Shown here piece after piece: positions 1 through 5,989 of a DNA stretch of 7,443 nt. The position numbers were made by a program, and so were the translations under genes. The notes under the pieces were generated by a model. That model searched no databases and was not told where the DNA came from. It saw only the letters and a list, made by a program, of their open reading frames with translations. Positions within the stretch are counted from its first letter, which is position 1. Every line of letters begins with the position of its first letter. Origin of the DNA: JBQCEE01 sp051960575 (GTDB lineage: Bacteria; Actinomycetota; Actinomycetes; Mycobacteriales; Jatrophihabitantaceae); NCBI RefSeq assembly GCF_051960575.1, contig NZ_JBQCEE010000095.1:1-7443 (forward strand). The letters are read 5' to 3'.

Positions 1-869
1 GGTTGGGGACGTTGCTGGGATTGGACGACCGGCCGGGGGAGGTGGCCGGGTGGGGTCCGGTGCCGGCGTCGGTGGCGCGTGCGTTGGTGGCACGGCAGCA
101 GCGGTGTGCGTGGCGCTTCGGGGTGCACGACGACGGTGGGTGGCTGGTGTTCGACGGCCTGACTCGGCGTCGAGCCATGCCCGTCGGCGTCGATGCCCCG
201 GGCACCGGTACCGGGGGGCTGGCGAAGGTCGACGGGGTGGTGGAGATCCATCTGCCGCTGGACTGGGTCGCGCCGAGCCCGCTGCCTGTCGGCGGCGATT
301 GGGCCGCTGTGCTGGCCGACATCGCGGGGCAGGTCGCGGCGGCCGGGCCGATCGTGCAGGACGGTGCGGCGCGGTTCCCAGGGCCGGCGTTGCGGCGGCG
401 GATCGAGATGGTCTACCGGTGGTGTCTGTTCCCGGGCTGCCGCCGTCCGGCGCGGTGGTGCGACATCGACCACCGCACCGAATGGGCCAGCGGGGGCAGG
501 ACGGTCGAGGTGAACCTCAGCCCGGAGTGCCGGCACGACCACGTGACCAAGTCCGAGCGGGGCTGGCGGCTGATCCGCACCGGGCCGCGGTCGTTCTGCT
601 GGATCAGCCCGTACCGGCGCCGGCACCACGTCCAGGCGCCGCGGCTGGTTGAACCCACCCTCACGCCCCTCACGGTCACCCCGAGCGCCACAGCTCCGGA
701 CAGGGTCGACAGTTCCGACCCGGGCTGGGGGAACACCGACCGCGGCAAACAACCCTCGATCTGGGCCCACGGCACACCGACCGGCCGCGGCCGTGCGGCG
801 GAGAACGACGCGAGACGGCCCCGCCCGACAGCGGAGATGGAGGTCGACGACGAGCCGGCGCCCTTCTGA
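1..869 (+). CDS. DUF222/13E12-family HNH endonuclease-like protein, 3' part (5' end outside window)
   Basis: The reading frame is open to the left window edge, with its first whole codon at base 3, so this is the C-terminal part of a longer protein. Numbering from that codon, the visible part begins with the TLLGLDDRPGEVAGWGPVP stretch typical of the end of the DUF222 (13E12 repeat) domain. An HNH nuclease module follows: C141 and C146 as probable zinc ligands, D156-H157 in CDIDHRTEW, a GG turn at 164-165, N171, and C176/H178/H180 in CRHDH. The last 75 or so residues are Pro/Arg/Thr-rich and look disordered, which is common in this family. DUF222-HNH proteins are multicopy in many actinobacteria; nuclease activity is inferred from the motif and the biological role is unknown. 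The TTG at base 3 should not be taken as the start. The gene converges on the DUF2254 gene with a 10-bp gap and no visible terminator. Confidence 0.9.
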   Translation, partial: LGTLLGLDDRPGEVAGWGPVPASVARALVARQQRCAWRFGVHDDGGWLVFDGLTRRRAMPVGVDAPGTGTGGLAKVDGVVEIHLPLDWVAPSPLPVGGDWAAVLADIAGQVAAAGPIVQDGAARFPGPALRRRIEMVYRWCLFPGCRRPARWCDIDHRTEWASGGRTVEVNLSPECRHDHVTKSERGWRLIRTGPRSFCWISPYRRRHHVQAPRLVEPTLTPLTVTPSATAPDRVDSSDPGWGNTDRGKQPSIWAHGTPTGRGRAAENDARRPRPTAEMEVDDEPAPF

Positions 870-879
870 CCGCCCGGGC

Positions 880-2247
880 TCACATGGTGCGGGTCTCGCC
901 GCTCCGGTCGCGATAGCCGGCAGCGACGTCGCCGCGCAGCACGAGGCGTACCTGCTCGGCCATGGCCGGCACCGAGGCAGCGTCCTCGGCCACGAGGTCG
1001 TCGGGTGTCTCGGCGACGATGAGGTCGACCTGCCGCGCGATCTCCGACCGCTGGTCGTCGTCGACCGCGGCGAGTGCGGCGTCGCGCAGCATCGACAGCA
1101 GCGTCGTCAGCACGGTCGGCTCGCGGCGGCCGAAGCGGCGGATCTGGCCGCAGGCGAGCTCGAGGTAGTAGCGCAGGTCGCGGTCCGGCAGGACGAGGCG
1201 GTCGACGCCGTCGTCGTCGGTGTGCACGGTCGGTCCGAAGTCGCTGCGGGCGAGGCGTCCCAGCAGATCGGCCATGTGCCCGATCGAGTGCGCCGCTGTG
1301 ACCGGGTCGTTGACCGCGGGGGAGAGCGCCTTCACCGCGATGTCCACCAGTTGCCGGAACCCGAAGGCGACGTCCTGCTCGGCCGTGCGCTCGAAATCGA
1401 CGTGCACCGCCCGCTGCACCGCGTCGACGAATCGCGGGTCGAGCTGCGGCGACGTGGCACCGCCGCGCGCCCACACCTGCGCGATCGGGGCGCCGCGCAC
1501 GACATGATCACCCGGCCGTGCCTCGAGCCTGACCACCAGATCCGCCTCGGTCGCCGCCCGCAGCACCTCGCGCGCGTCGATCACCCGGACGAAGCCGCTG
1601 GCGCGTGCACCGACGAGGGCGCCGCCGGGCCGATCGACCAGGAAGTCGGCCGCACGCGCACCGTCCTGCTCCGGCCCGTAGACAGCCGCGATCGTGCGCA
1701 CCGTCTCGGCGTGCACCGTGCGCATCATCGAGTCGACCCGCAGCGTGCGGATGATGTGGCCGATGAAGGCCAGCAGCGCCGCCACCGTCGCCAGCCCGAG
1801 CAGGAAACTCACCGCCATCGAGACCCTCGGCACCGGTTGGCCGGATCGGAAGCCGCGCAGCGAGGTCATCGCGAAGACGAAGGTCGCGACGAGCACGGCC
1901 AGCACCCGCTGCACCACCCAGTCGCGGGCGAACTCGCGCAGCAGCCGGGGCGAGAACTGCTGCGACGCCAGCTGCAGCGCCACCACCATCAGCGAGAAGG
2001 TGAACGTCGTAACCGTCACGGCCGCGGTCGAGATGACCTGCAGCGTCGTCGAGGCCGCGTTGCTGTCGCCCGGCCACAGCACGTCACGCCAGCCGCTGTC
2101 GCCGACGTGCACGTGCTGCAGCAGCAGCGCCGCGGCGAAGCTGACCACGGCGACGAGCGCCGGCCACCACCACAGCGAGGTGCGCGCCGCCTCCGCAGCG
2201 CGCGACCTCTCGCTGGACGTCCACGACCCGGCCCCGCGTTGCGCCAT
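880..2247 (-). CDS. DUF2254 family integral membrane protein
   Basis: The product has 455 residues, the usual length for DUF2254, a family of predicted membrane proteins of unknown function. Four hydrophobic segments lie in the N-terminal part, at about residues 25-45, 70-92, 112-130 and 143-167. The second runs into FSLMVVALQLASQQFSPRLL, a family hallmark. A soluble C-terminal half follows and contains the strongest signature, RTAEQDVAFGFRQLVDIA followed by ALSPAVNDPVTA (about residues 287-318). The ATG at 2247 is chosen because the family-like N-terminus begins shortly before the first membrane segment; AGGG eight bases upstream is at best a weak ribosome site. The tetR stop codon is 45 bp upstream on the same strand, so the two genes may be cotranscribed, although a TAGGGT hexamer just upstream could give this gene its own promoter. 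A transport or channel role is only a guess. The family call is firm and the function open. Confidence 0.9.
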   Translation of the reverse strand: MAQRGAGSWTSSERSRAAEAARTSLWWWPALVAVVSFAAALLLQHVHVGDSGWRDVLWPGDSNAASTTLQVISTAAVTVTTFTFSLMVVALQLASQQFSPRLLREFARDWVVQRVLAVLVATFVFAMTSLRGFRSGQPVPRVSMAVSFLLGLATVAALLAFIGHIIRTLRVDSMMRTVHAETVRTIAAVYGPEQDGARAADFLVDRPGGALVGARASGFVRVIDAREVLRAATEADLVVRLEARPGDHVVRGAPIAQVWARGGATSPQLDPRFVDAVQRAVHVDFERTAEQDVAFGFRQLVDIAVKALSPAVNDPVTAAHSIGHMADLLGRLARSDFGPTVHTDDDGVDRLVLPDRDLRYYLELACGQIRRFGRREPTVLTTLLSMLRDAALAAVDDDQRSEIARQVDLIVAETPDDLVAEDAASVPAMAEQVRLVLRGDVAAGYRDRSGETRTM

Positions 2248-2254
2248 GGTCCCG

Positions 2255-2260
2255 ACCCTA
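2255..2260 (-). promoter_or_regulatory. Possible -10 hexamer (TAGGGT) of the DUF2254 gene
   Basis: TAGGGT fits the actinobacterial TANNNT -10 pattern and ends 7 nt before the ATG at 2247, so transcription would start at or one base before the start codon. No good -35 is seen at the usual distance. It sits inside the 8-bp palindrome CCCTAGGG. Cotranscription from the tetR promoter is the alternative. Confidence 0.3.
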
Positions 2261-2292
2261 GGGCCGCGACCAGTACGAGGCGATCAAGCCGG

Positions 2293-2898
2293 TCAGGTGA
2301 GCTTCGGCGGCAGCACCTCGCGGGCGACGGCGATCAGCGTCGTGACGAGCAGCGACCGCAGGTCGCGGCGGGTGAGGGTGCGCTCGCGCACCGTCTCGCG
2401 CACGGCCACCTTGAGCATGCCTCCGTAGGCGCGGATCGCCGCTCGTTGCGCCGCGGTGGGCCGCCGCACGCCGAGCGTCTTGAGCACCTTCCGGGCGGCG
2501 AGGTCGTCGGCCTCGGCGAGGATCTGCTCGATCTCCGGATCGTCACCGACGCCCTCGGCGCCGAGCACCGCCACGAACGTGCGCGGGTTCGTGCCCAGCA
2601 CCCCGAGGAACCAGTCGACGCAGAGTTCGGCCCGCTCCTCGAGCGTCGACGCCGTCGCCGCCACCTCGTCGTCGAGCCTCGGCAGGATGACCAGATTGCG
2701 CACGACCTCGACGTACAGATCACGCTTGGTGCCGAAGTAGTGATGCAGCAGGCCACGCGTGACGCCCGCCTCCAGCGCCAGGTCGGTCGTCGAGACGGCC
2801 GCGTACGGGCGCTCGCCGAACAGGCGCATCGCCGCCTCGAGGATCTGTTCGCGCCGCTCGTCCGGTTCGAGTCGGCGTCGCGCCGTCACAGGTTGCAC
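2293..2898 (-). CDS. TetR family transcriptional regulator, likely repressor of the adjacent mpaB-like genes
   Basis: The protein has 201 residues from the GTG at 2898. The N-terminal DNA-binding domain is typical of TetR: RREQILEAAMRLFGE (about 15-29), then the helix-turn-helix VSTTDLALEAGVTRGLLHHYFGTKRDLY (about 35-62) with the HHYFGTK signature. The C-terminal ligand-binding and dimer domain, about 70-201, gives no clue to the inducer. Other in-frame starts are a GTG at 2889 and a TTG at 2934. The TTG would place the start inside the inverted repeat at 2920-2934. The GTG at 2898 is preferred because GACGAT ends 6 nt before it, 18 nt after a perfect TTGACA, so the transcript could begin on this codon. 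The gene is divergent from the first mpaB-like gene across 56 bp and lies upstream of DUF2254. It is probably autoregulated, since the presumed operator covers its -35. The family call is firm; the regulatory targets are inferred. Confidence 0.92.
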   Translation of the reverse strand: MQPVTARRRLEPDERREQILEAAMRLFGERPYAAVSTTDLALEAGVTRGLLHHYFGTKRDLYVEVVRNLVILPRLDDEVAATASTLEERAELCVDWFLGVLGTNPRTFVAVLGAEGVGDDPEIEQILAEADDLAARKVLKTLGVRRPTAAQRAAIRAYGGMLKVAVRETVRERTLTRRDLRSLLVTTLIAVAREVLPPKLT

Positions 2899-2904
2899 CC
2901 GATC

Positions 2905-2934
2905 ATCGTCCGCGCCGCATTGACAAGCTGTCAA
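2905..2934 (-). promoter_or_regulatory. Predicted leaderless promoter of tetR
   Basis: Read on the minus strand: TTGACA (2934-2929), an 18-nt spacer, GACGAT (2910-2905), then 6 nt to GTG at 2898. The hexamer's last T would be position -7, placing +1 on the start codon. The -35 is one arm of the inverted repeat at 2920-2934, so a bound repressor would block it. Confidence 0.5.
2920..2934. promoter_or_regulatory. Probable TetR operator, site 1 (TTGACAAGCTGTCAA)
   Basis: A perfect inverted repeat with 6-bp arms around a 3-bp centre lies in the 56-bp gap between divergent tetR and the first mpaB-like gene. Position, size and symmetry suit a TetR-family dimer. Each arm reads TTGACA on its own strand, so the site also supplies -35 elements in both directions. 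A near-identical copy at 4659-4673 upstream of the second mpaB-like gene supports a real regulatory site. Binding by this TetR protein is inferred. Confidence 0.75.
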
Positions 2935-2948
2935 CAGGCCGGGATCGT
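2920..2948 (+). promoter_or_regulatory. Predicted leaderless promoter of the first mpaB-like gene
   Basis: TTGACA (2920-2925), a 17-nt spacer and GATCGT (2943-2948) are followed by 6 nt and ATG at 2955. The start codon sits where +1 is expected. The -10 keeps the A and final T of TANNNT but not its first T. It shares the operator with the divergent tetR promoter. Confidence 0.5.
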
Positions 2949-2954
2949 CGGACC

Positions 2955-3830
2955 ATGACGACGGTGTCCGACCGGCTCGACCGCGCAGAGATCGAGCGCC
3001 TGGACGCGGTGCTGCGGCGCCACCTCGACGACTGGCGCGTCTGGCTGTTCCTGCACCGGGCCGCCCAGCTGCAGAGCGGCCATCCCACGGTCGCGGCCGG
3101 CCTGCGGGACCACTCCGACTTCTACGCCGACCCGCTCGGACGCGGACGCCGCACCCTCGCCTTCGGGCAGGAGCTCGTCTTCGGCGACAGCGACGCGGCC
3201 GGCCGTGCCATCCGCGACCTCCACCGCGACATCCAGGGCACCGGCTTCGACGGCCGCACCTACCACGCGTGGAACCGCGAGGCCTGGACCTTCGTGCACC
3301 TGACCGTCGCCGAGGCCGTGCAGCGGGGCATCGACACCTTCCACGGCCCGCTCACGGACGCGGAGTGGGAGGACGTCTGGGCCGCGCAACGCCTGTCGGG
3401 CACCCGCCAGGGCGTGCCCGAGGGCACCCAGCCGCCCGACGTCGCGGCCCTGCGACAGTGGTTCGACCGCGCCGTCGACGAGCGGGTGCACGGCAACGCG
3501 GTGATCCCGCAGCTGCGTGCCGCACTGCGGCGCCCGAAGCGGCCGCGGCGCTGCCCGCGAGCCGTGTGGAGGCTCGCTGGGCCCGTCTACGGCGCCCTGC
3601 TGGCGCATGCGACGGACGTCCTGAACGGCACGGTGCCGCCCGAGCAGCGCCGTCGCATGGGGTTGCCCTGGAGCACCCGCCACGCTGTCGAGTACACGGT
3701 GCTCATCGCCGTGCTGCGCGCCCTCGGTCATGTGCTGCCGCACCGCCTGCTGTCGGTGTCCCGCCCGAAGGTGCTGCCCACCCCGCGCGACCGCAGCGCG
3801 ACGCAGCCGCTCAGACCAGCGGGCGGTTGA
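2955..3830 (+). CDS. MpaB-type oxygenase (DUF2236 / ER-bound oxygenase-rubber oxygenase domain), paralogue 1
   Basis: The 291-residue product matches the DUF2236 domain shared by MpaB (side-chain cleavage in mycophenolate biosynthesis) and latex-clearing rubber oxygenases. Family-like blocks appear in order: QSGHPTVAAGLRDHSDF (about 40-56, H43), the Arg-rich RGRRTLAFGQELVFG (63-77), a conserved-type histidine in LHRDIQG (H90), and REAWTFVHLTV (108-118, H115), followed by LTDAEWEDVWAAQRLSG (133-149). I see no Tat or Sec signal, so a cytosolic or membrane-associated place is likely. Substrate and cofactor are unknown; heme is plausible by analogy with Lcp only. The ATG at 2955 is 20 nt past the operator and has no strong ribosome site, fitting a leaderless message. 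Its 3' end overlaps the convergent paralogue by 20 bp. The family call is firm; the activity is inferred. Confidence 0.85.
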   Translation: MTTVSDRLDRAEIERLDAVLRRHLDDWRVWLFLHRAAQLQSGHPTVAAGLRDHSDFYADPLGRGRRTLAFGQELVFGDSDAAGRAIRDLHRDIQGTGFDGRTYHAWNREAWTFVHLTVAEAVQRGIDTFHGPLTDAEWEDVWAAQRLSGTRQGVPEGTQPPDVAALRQWFDRAVDERVHGNAVIPQLRAALRRPKRPRRCPRAVWRLAGPVYGALLAHATDVLNGTVPPEQRRRMGLPWSTRHAVEYTVLIAVLRALGHVLPHRLLSVSRPKVLPTPRDRSATQPLRPAGG

Positions 3831-4638
3831 ACCGCAGCCGCAGCCTCAGGTCGACGAGGTAGAGGTTCAGCGGCATCCGCCGCACCGGGCCGGGCAGCGT
3901 CCGGTTCACGACGGCCACCACCCGCAGCGCCCGCCGGAACCGCCGTTCCTGCCGGTCGCTCCAGGACCACCCGAGCAGCGCGCGGAACTCCGGCGCGAGG
4001 AACCCGGCGGTGAAGAACGCGACCATCGGCCCCAGCAGCCGCTGCGCGGGCCACGGCCGGTGCCGCAGGTGCACGAGGTCGTCGAGGTAGCGGCGCACCG
4101 GTTCGTCCATGCGCAGCTCGGTGAGGCCCTGCTTCCAGTACTGCGCGAAATCCGCCCGCGTCGCCGGCCACATCGACGGACGCACCTGCAGCGTCGTGCC
4201 GAGCCGCGCCGCCTCGCGGTAGACCCGCTCGGCCTCGTCGTCCGACAGTCCGCCGTGGAAGGCCGTGTACGTGTCGACCAGTCCCTGGTAGAGGCAGGCC
4301 GCCACCCAGAGCTGCAGCGACGGGTCGAGCGCGTGGTACGGCTCGCCCGACGACGGCCCCGAGCGCACCTGCGCGTGCACCGTGTTCACCGCGCGCCGGA
4401 ACGCCTGCTGTTGCTCGGGCGTGCCGAGCGCGGCCACCGCGAGGTAGGTGCCGGTCGTCCGGGCCCGCTTGTACGGGTGCAAGGTGGCTTTGCCCGAGTC
4501 GACCGGGCTCTCGAGCACGCCGTAGCCGACGGCCGGGTGGGCCAGCTGCATGACCACGTTGGCGGGCCCGGCGAGCAGGTTGACGCCCTCGATCGCATCC
4601 CGCCACGTGAATGGACGCGCCATGCGGGCCGATGTCAT
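3811..4638 (-). CDS. MpaB-type oxygenase (DUF2236), paralogue 2
   Basis: The product has 275 residues from the ATG at 4638. DUF2236 blocks are clear: NVVMQLAHPAVGYGVLES (about 27-44, H34), KRARTTGTYLAVAALGT (57-73), VNTVHAQVRSG (H88), YHALDPSLQLWVAACLYQGL (101-120), LSDDEAERVYREAARLG (131-147) and a MWP...FAQYW segment (156-168). At the position where paralogue 1 has FVHLTV this protein has WVAACL, so that histidine is missing; whether this subfamily normally lacks it should be checked. I see no signal peptide. Alternative starts are an ATG at 4623 and a TTG at 4665; the TTG would lie inside the operator copy. The ATG at 4638 is preferred because it stands exactly 20 nt from the operator, as in paralogue 1. 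Its start lies 51 bp downstream of the DUF2000 stop on the same strand, so some read-through from that unit is possible. The substrate is unknown. Confidence 0.85.
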   Translation of the reverse strand: MTSARMARPFTWRDAIEGVNLLAGPANVVMQLAHPAVGYGVLESPVDSGKATLHPYKRARTTGTYLAVAALGTPEQQQAFRRAVNTVHAQVRSGPSSGEPYHALDPSLQLWVAACLYQGLVDTYTAFHGGLSDDEAERVYREAARLGTTLQVRPSMWPATRADFAQYWKQGLTELRMDEPVRRYLDDLVHLRHRPWPAQRLLGPMVAFFTAGFLAPEFRALLGWSWSDRQERRFRRALRVVAVVNRTLPGPVRRMPLNLYLVDLRLRLRFNRPLV

Positions 4639-4644
4639 CCGTCC

Positions 4645-4673
4645 AGGCTGATGCTCTCTTGGCAAGCTGTCAA
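4645..4673 (-). promoter_or_regulatory. Predicted leaderless promoter of the second mpaB-like gene
   Basis: On the minus strand: TTGACA (4673-4668), a 17-nt spacer, CAGCCT (4650-4645), 6 nt, then ATG at 4638. The geometry is the same as for paralogue 1. The -10 keeps only the A and final T of TANNNT, so it may be weak or need help. Confidence 0.45.
4659..4673. promoter_or_regulatory. Probable TetR operator, site 2 (TTGGCAAGCTGTCAA)
   Basis: This matches site 1 at 14 of 15 positions in the plus-strand reading. The one change (A to G at 4662) falls in the arm that does not serve as the -35 of the minus-strand gene; the arm that does is an intact TTGACA. The site lies in the 51-bp gap between the DUF2000 stop and the second mpaB-like gene, 20 nt from that gene's ATG, as in site 1. 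Confidence 0.72.
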
Positions 4674-4689
4674 TTGGAGCCGGGAGACG

Positions 4690-5124
4690 TCACGGGTGCA
4701 GGCGCGTGCCCTTCAGCACCTTGTCGACCGCGTTCTTCGGCCCGTGCAGTGCGAGCCCGACCAAGTCGAGCGAGGCGCCCGGCACAGCCGCGACGACGGC
4801 CCGGTTCGCCGCGTCGTGGCCCGTGGCGAACATGTCCCGGGTGTAAACGGCGAGCGGCAGCCCGCGCCCGACCGCGCGCTCGCGGGTCGATGCGAGCACC
4901 GCGCCGCTGCCCTCGAAGACCAGCACCGGCACGCCGAGCAGTGGCAGGTAGTGCTGACCGTCCGCGTCCTCGTACCGCGCGCCGACCAGCTCGGGCAACG
5001 CCGCGGTGATGCCGCTGACGAGGAACGCGGTCACGTTGAGCCGCTGCCAGGTCTCGAGGTCGTCGCGCACCACCACGGCGATCTTGGCGGCGAAGGGCGG
5101 CAGCAGGGGGTCGGTGTCGTCCAT
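4690..5124 (-). CDS. DUF2000 family protein
   Basis: The product has 144 residues, the normal size for this family, and matches it end to end. Recognisable blocks are KIAVVVRDDLETWQRLNVTAFL (about 14-35), YEDADGQHYLPLLGVPVLVF (51-70), YTRDMFATGHDAANRAVV (94-111) and LDLVGLALHGPKNAVDKVLKG (119-139). DUF2000 proteins are small alpha/beta proteins of unknown biochemical role; I recall a resemblance to the peptidyl-tRNA hydrolase 2 fold but cannot check it here. The ATG at 5124 gives the family N-terminus; an ATG at 5128 is out of frame. The gene follows araC on the same strand with a 58-bp gap, so the pair may be an operon, or AraC may control it through its own promoter. The family call is secure; no function is claimed. 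Confidence 0.9.
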   Translation of the reverse strand: MDDTDPLLPPFAAKIAVVVRDDLETWQRLNVTAFLVSGITAALPELVGARYEDADGQHYLPLLGVPVLVFEGSGAVLASTRERAVGRGLPLAVYTRDMFATGHDAANRAVVAAVPGASLDLVGLALHGPKNAVDKVLKGTRLHP

Positions 5125-5130
5125 GCATCC

Positions 5131-5136
5131 AGGCTG
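5131..5136 (-). promoter_or_regulatory. Possible -10 hexamer (CAGCCT) of the DUF2000 gene
   Basis: CAGCCT ends 6 nt before the ATG at 5124, the same register and hexamer as upstream of the second mpaB-like gene. The -35 region shows only a weak AAGACG at an 18-nt spacing. This would be a separate leaderless promoter within the araC-DUF2000 pair. Confidence 0.25.
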
Positions 5137-5182
5137 CTCCGACGCGTCCGCTCGCGTCTTGTACGAAGTTGACCAGGGCGCG

Positions 5183-5962
5183 TCACGCGCCGCGCTGGTA
5201 CCGCCCGGGCGTCGTCGCCAGCAGCCGTCGGAAGTGCCGCGTGAGGTGCGCCTGGTCGTAGAACCCCGTGGCCAGCGCGACGCCCGCCGCGTCGTCACCG
5301 TCGAGCAGTCGGCGCCGGGCCAGGTCGAGCCGGCGCCCGATGAGGTAACGGTGCGGCGGGATGCCGTAGCTGTGCGTGAACGACCGCACCAGGTGCGCCG
5401 TCGAGACACCCAGCGCGGACGCGACCTCGGACAGGCCGGCGCCGACCGGGTCGGCATCGAAGCGCTCGCGCGCCCGGCGCGCGACGTCCCGCTGCGGATC
5501 AGCGTGCCCCGACCGCCGGCCGGTGAGGTGCCAGCGCAGCCGCTCGGTGACCAGCGCGAGCCGGCCCTCGGCCTCGACGTCGTCCCGCTCCACCAACGCC
5601 TGGTCGAGACGGTAGGCAGCGCGACGCAGCGCGTCGTCGGTGATCGTCGGGCCGTCGACGGCCGCCCCGATCAGCTCGGCGCCGAGCACGTCTTCGTCGA
5701 GATAGACGACCCGCTTGCGGAAGCCGCGCTCGGTCGCCGGGTGCCCGTCGTGCACGACGTGCGGCGGCAACAAGGTGATCGCGGCCGGCTCGGCCGCGTG
5801 CCCGTGCCGGTCGAGGTCGTAGCCGATCAGCCCGTCGTCGACGAGCAGCAGCGTCCAGGTGTCGTGGGTGTGCGCCGGGTAGGCGTGCGACCGCCACTCG
5901 GCGTGCAGCACCTCCGCGATGCCGGCGACGGCCGGTCGCCAGGCCCGCACACTGTCGACCAC
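5183..5962 (-). CDS. AraC family transcriptional regulator with cupin-type sensor domain
   Basis: The product has 259 residues from the GTG at 5962. The N-terminal half is an AraC-type cupin ligand domain with HAYPAHTHDTWTLLLVDDG (about 26-44), where H31, H33 and D34 resemble the cupin metal or ligand motif, then LPPHVVHDGHP (65-75). The C-terminal half has the two AraC helix-turn-helices: LSEVASALGVSTAHLVRSFTHSYG (177-200) and GVALATGFYDQAHLTRHFRRLLATTPGRY (227-255). Upstream ATGs at 6052 and 6043 are in frame, but the extra residues look like translated non-coding DNA (Arg/Gly/Asp mix, no domain) and would cover the likely promoter. GTG at 5962 has CAGACT 6 nt upstream. The gene is followed by DUF2000 and is divergent from the diguanylate cyclase gene. 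Ligand and targets are unknown; DUF2000 is the obvious candidate target. The family is firm; the start is moderately sure. Confidence 0.9.
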   Translation of the reverse strand: MVDSVRAWRPAVAGIAEVLHAEWRSHAYPAHTHDTWTLLLVDDGLIGYDLDRHGHAAEPAAITLLPPHVVHDGHPATERGFRKRVVYLDEDVLGAELIGAAVDGPTITDDALRRAAYRLDQALVERDDVEAEGRLALVTERLRWHLTGRRSGHADPQRDVARRARERFDADPVGAGLSEVASALGVSTAHLVRSFTHSYGIPPHRYLIGRRLDLARRRLLDGDDAAGVALATGFYDQAHLTRHFRRLLATTPGRYQRGA

Positions 5963-5968
5963 CCGCCC

Positions 5969-5974
5969 AGTCTG
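5969..5974 (-). promoter_or_regulatory. Possible -10 hexamer (CAGACT) of araC
   Basis: CAGACT ends 6 nt before the GTG at 5962, so a transcript could begin on the start codon. GCGACC lies 17 nt upstream as a poor -35, inside one of the direct repeats described next. Confidence 0.25.
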
Positions 5975-5989
5975 GCAGTGCGCAGCACC

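Noticed and set aside
3..5. TTG as the start of the HNH gene
   Set aside because: The sequence after it is the interior of the DUF222 domain, so the true start is left of the window.
870..879. Terminators at the convergent junctions (870-879, 3811-3830, 7116-7122)
   Set aside because: The gaps are 10 bp, an overlap and 7 bp, with no GC hairpin followed by a T-run. Transcripts may end inside the opposite gene, but nothing in the sequence shows it.
2899..2934. TTG start for tetR at 2934
   Set aside because: The extra 12 residues are not TetR-like and the start would be the first three bases of the inverted repeat, a by-product of the TTGACA arm.
649..2958. 769-codon plus-strand open frame opposite DUF2254 and tetR
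   Set aside because: The translation is rich in Arg, His, Gln and Glu with no domain, and it lies antisense to two well-recognised genes. Such long shadow frames are expected in DNA this GC-rich.
4639..4665. TTG start for mpaB-like 2 at 4665
   Set aside because: It again falls inside the operator copy. The ATG at 4638 keeps the same 20-nt spacing as paralogue 1.
5144..5158. GCGTC repeated with a 10-bp period upstream of DUF2000
   Set aside because: Five bases in GC-rich DNA is too short to separate from chance, and it does not resemble the repeats upstream of araC.
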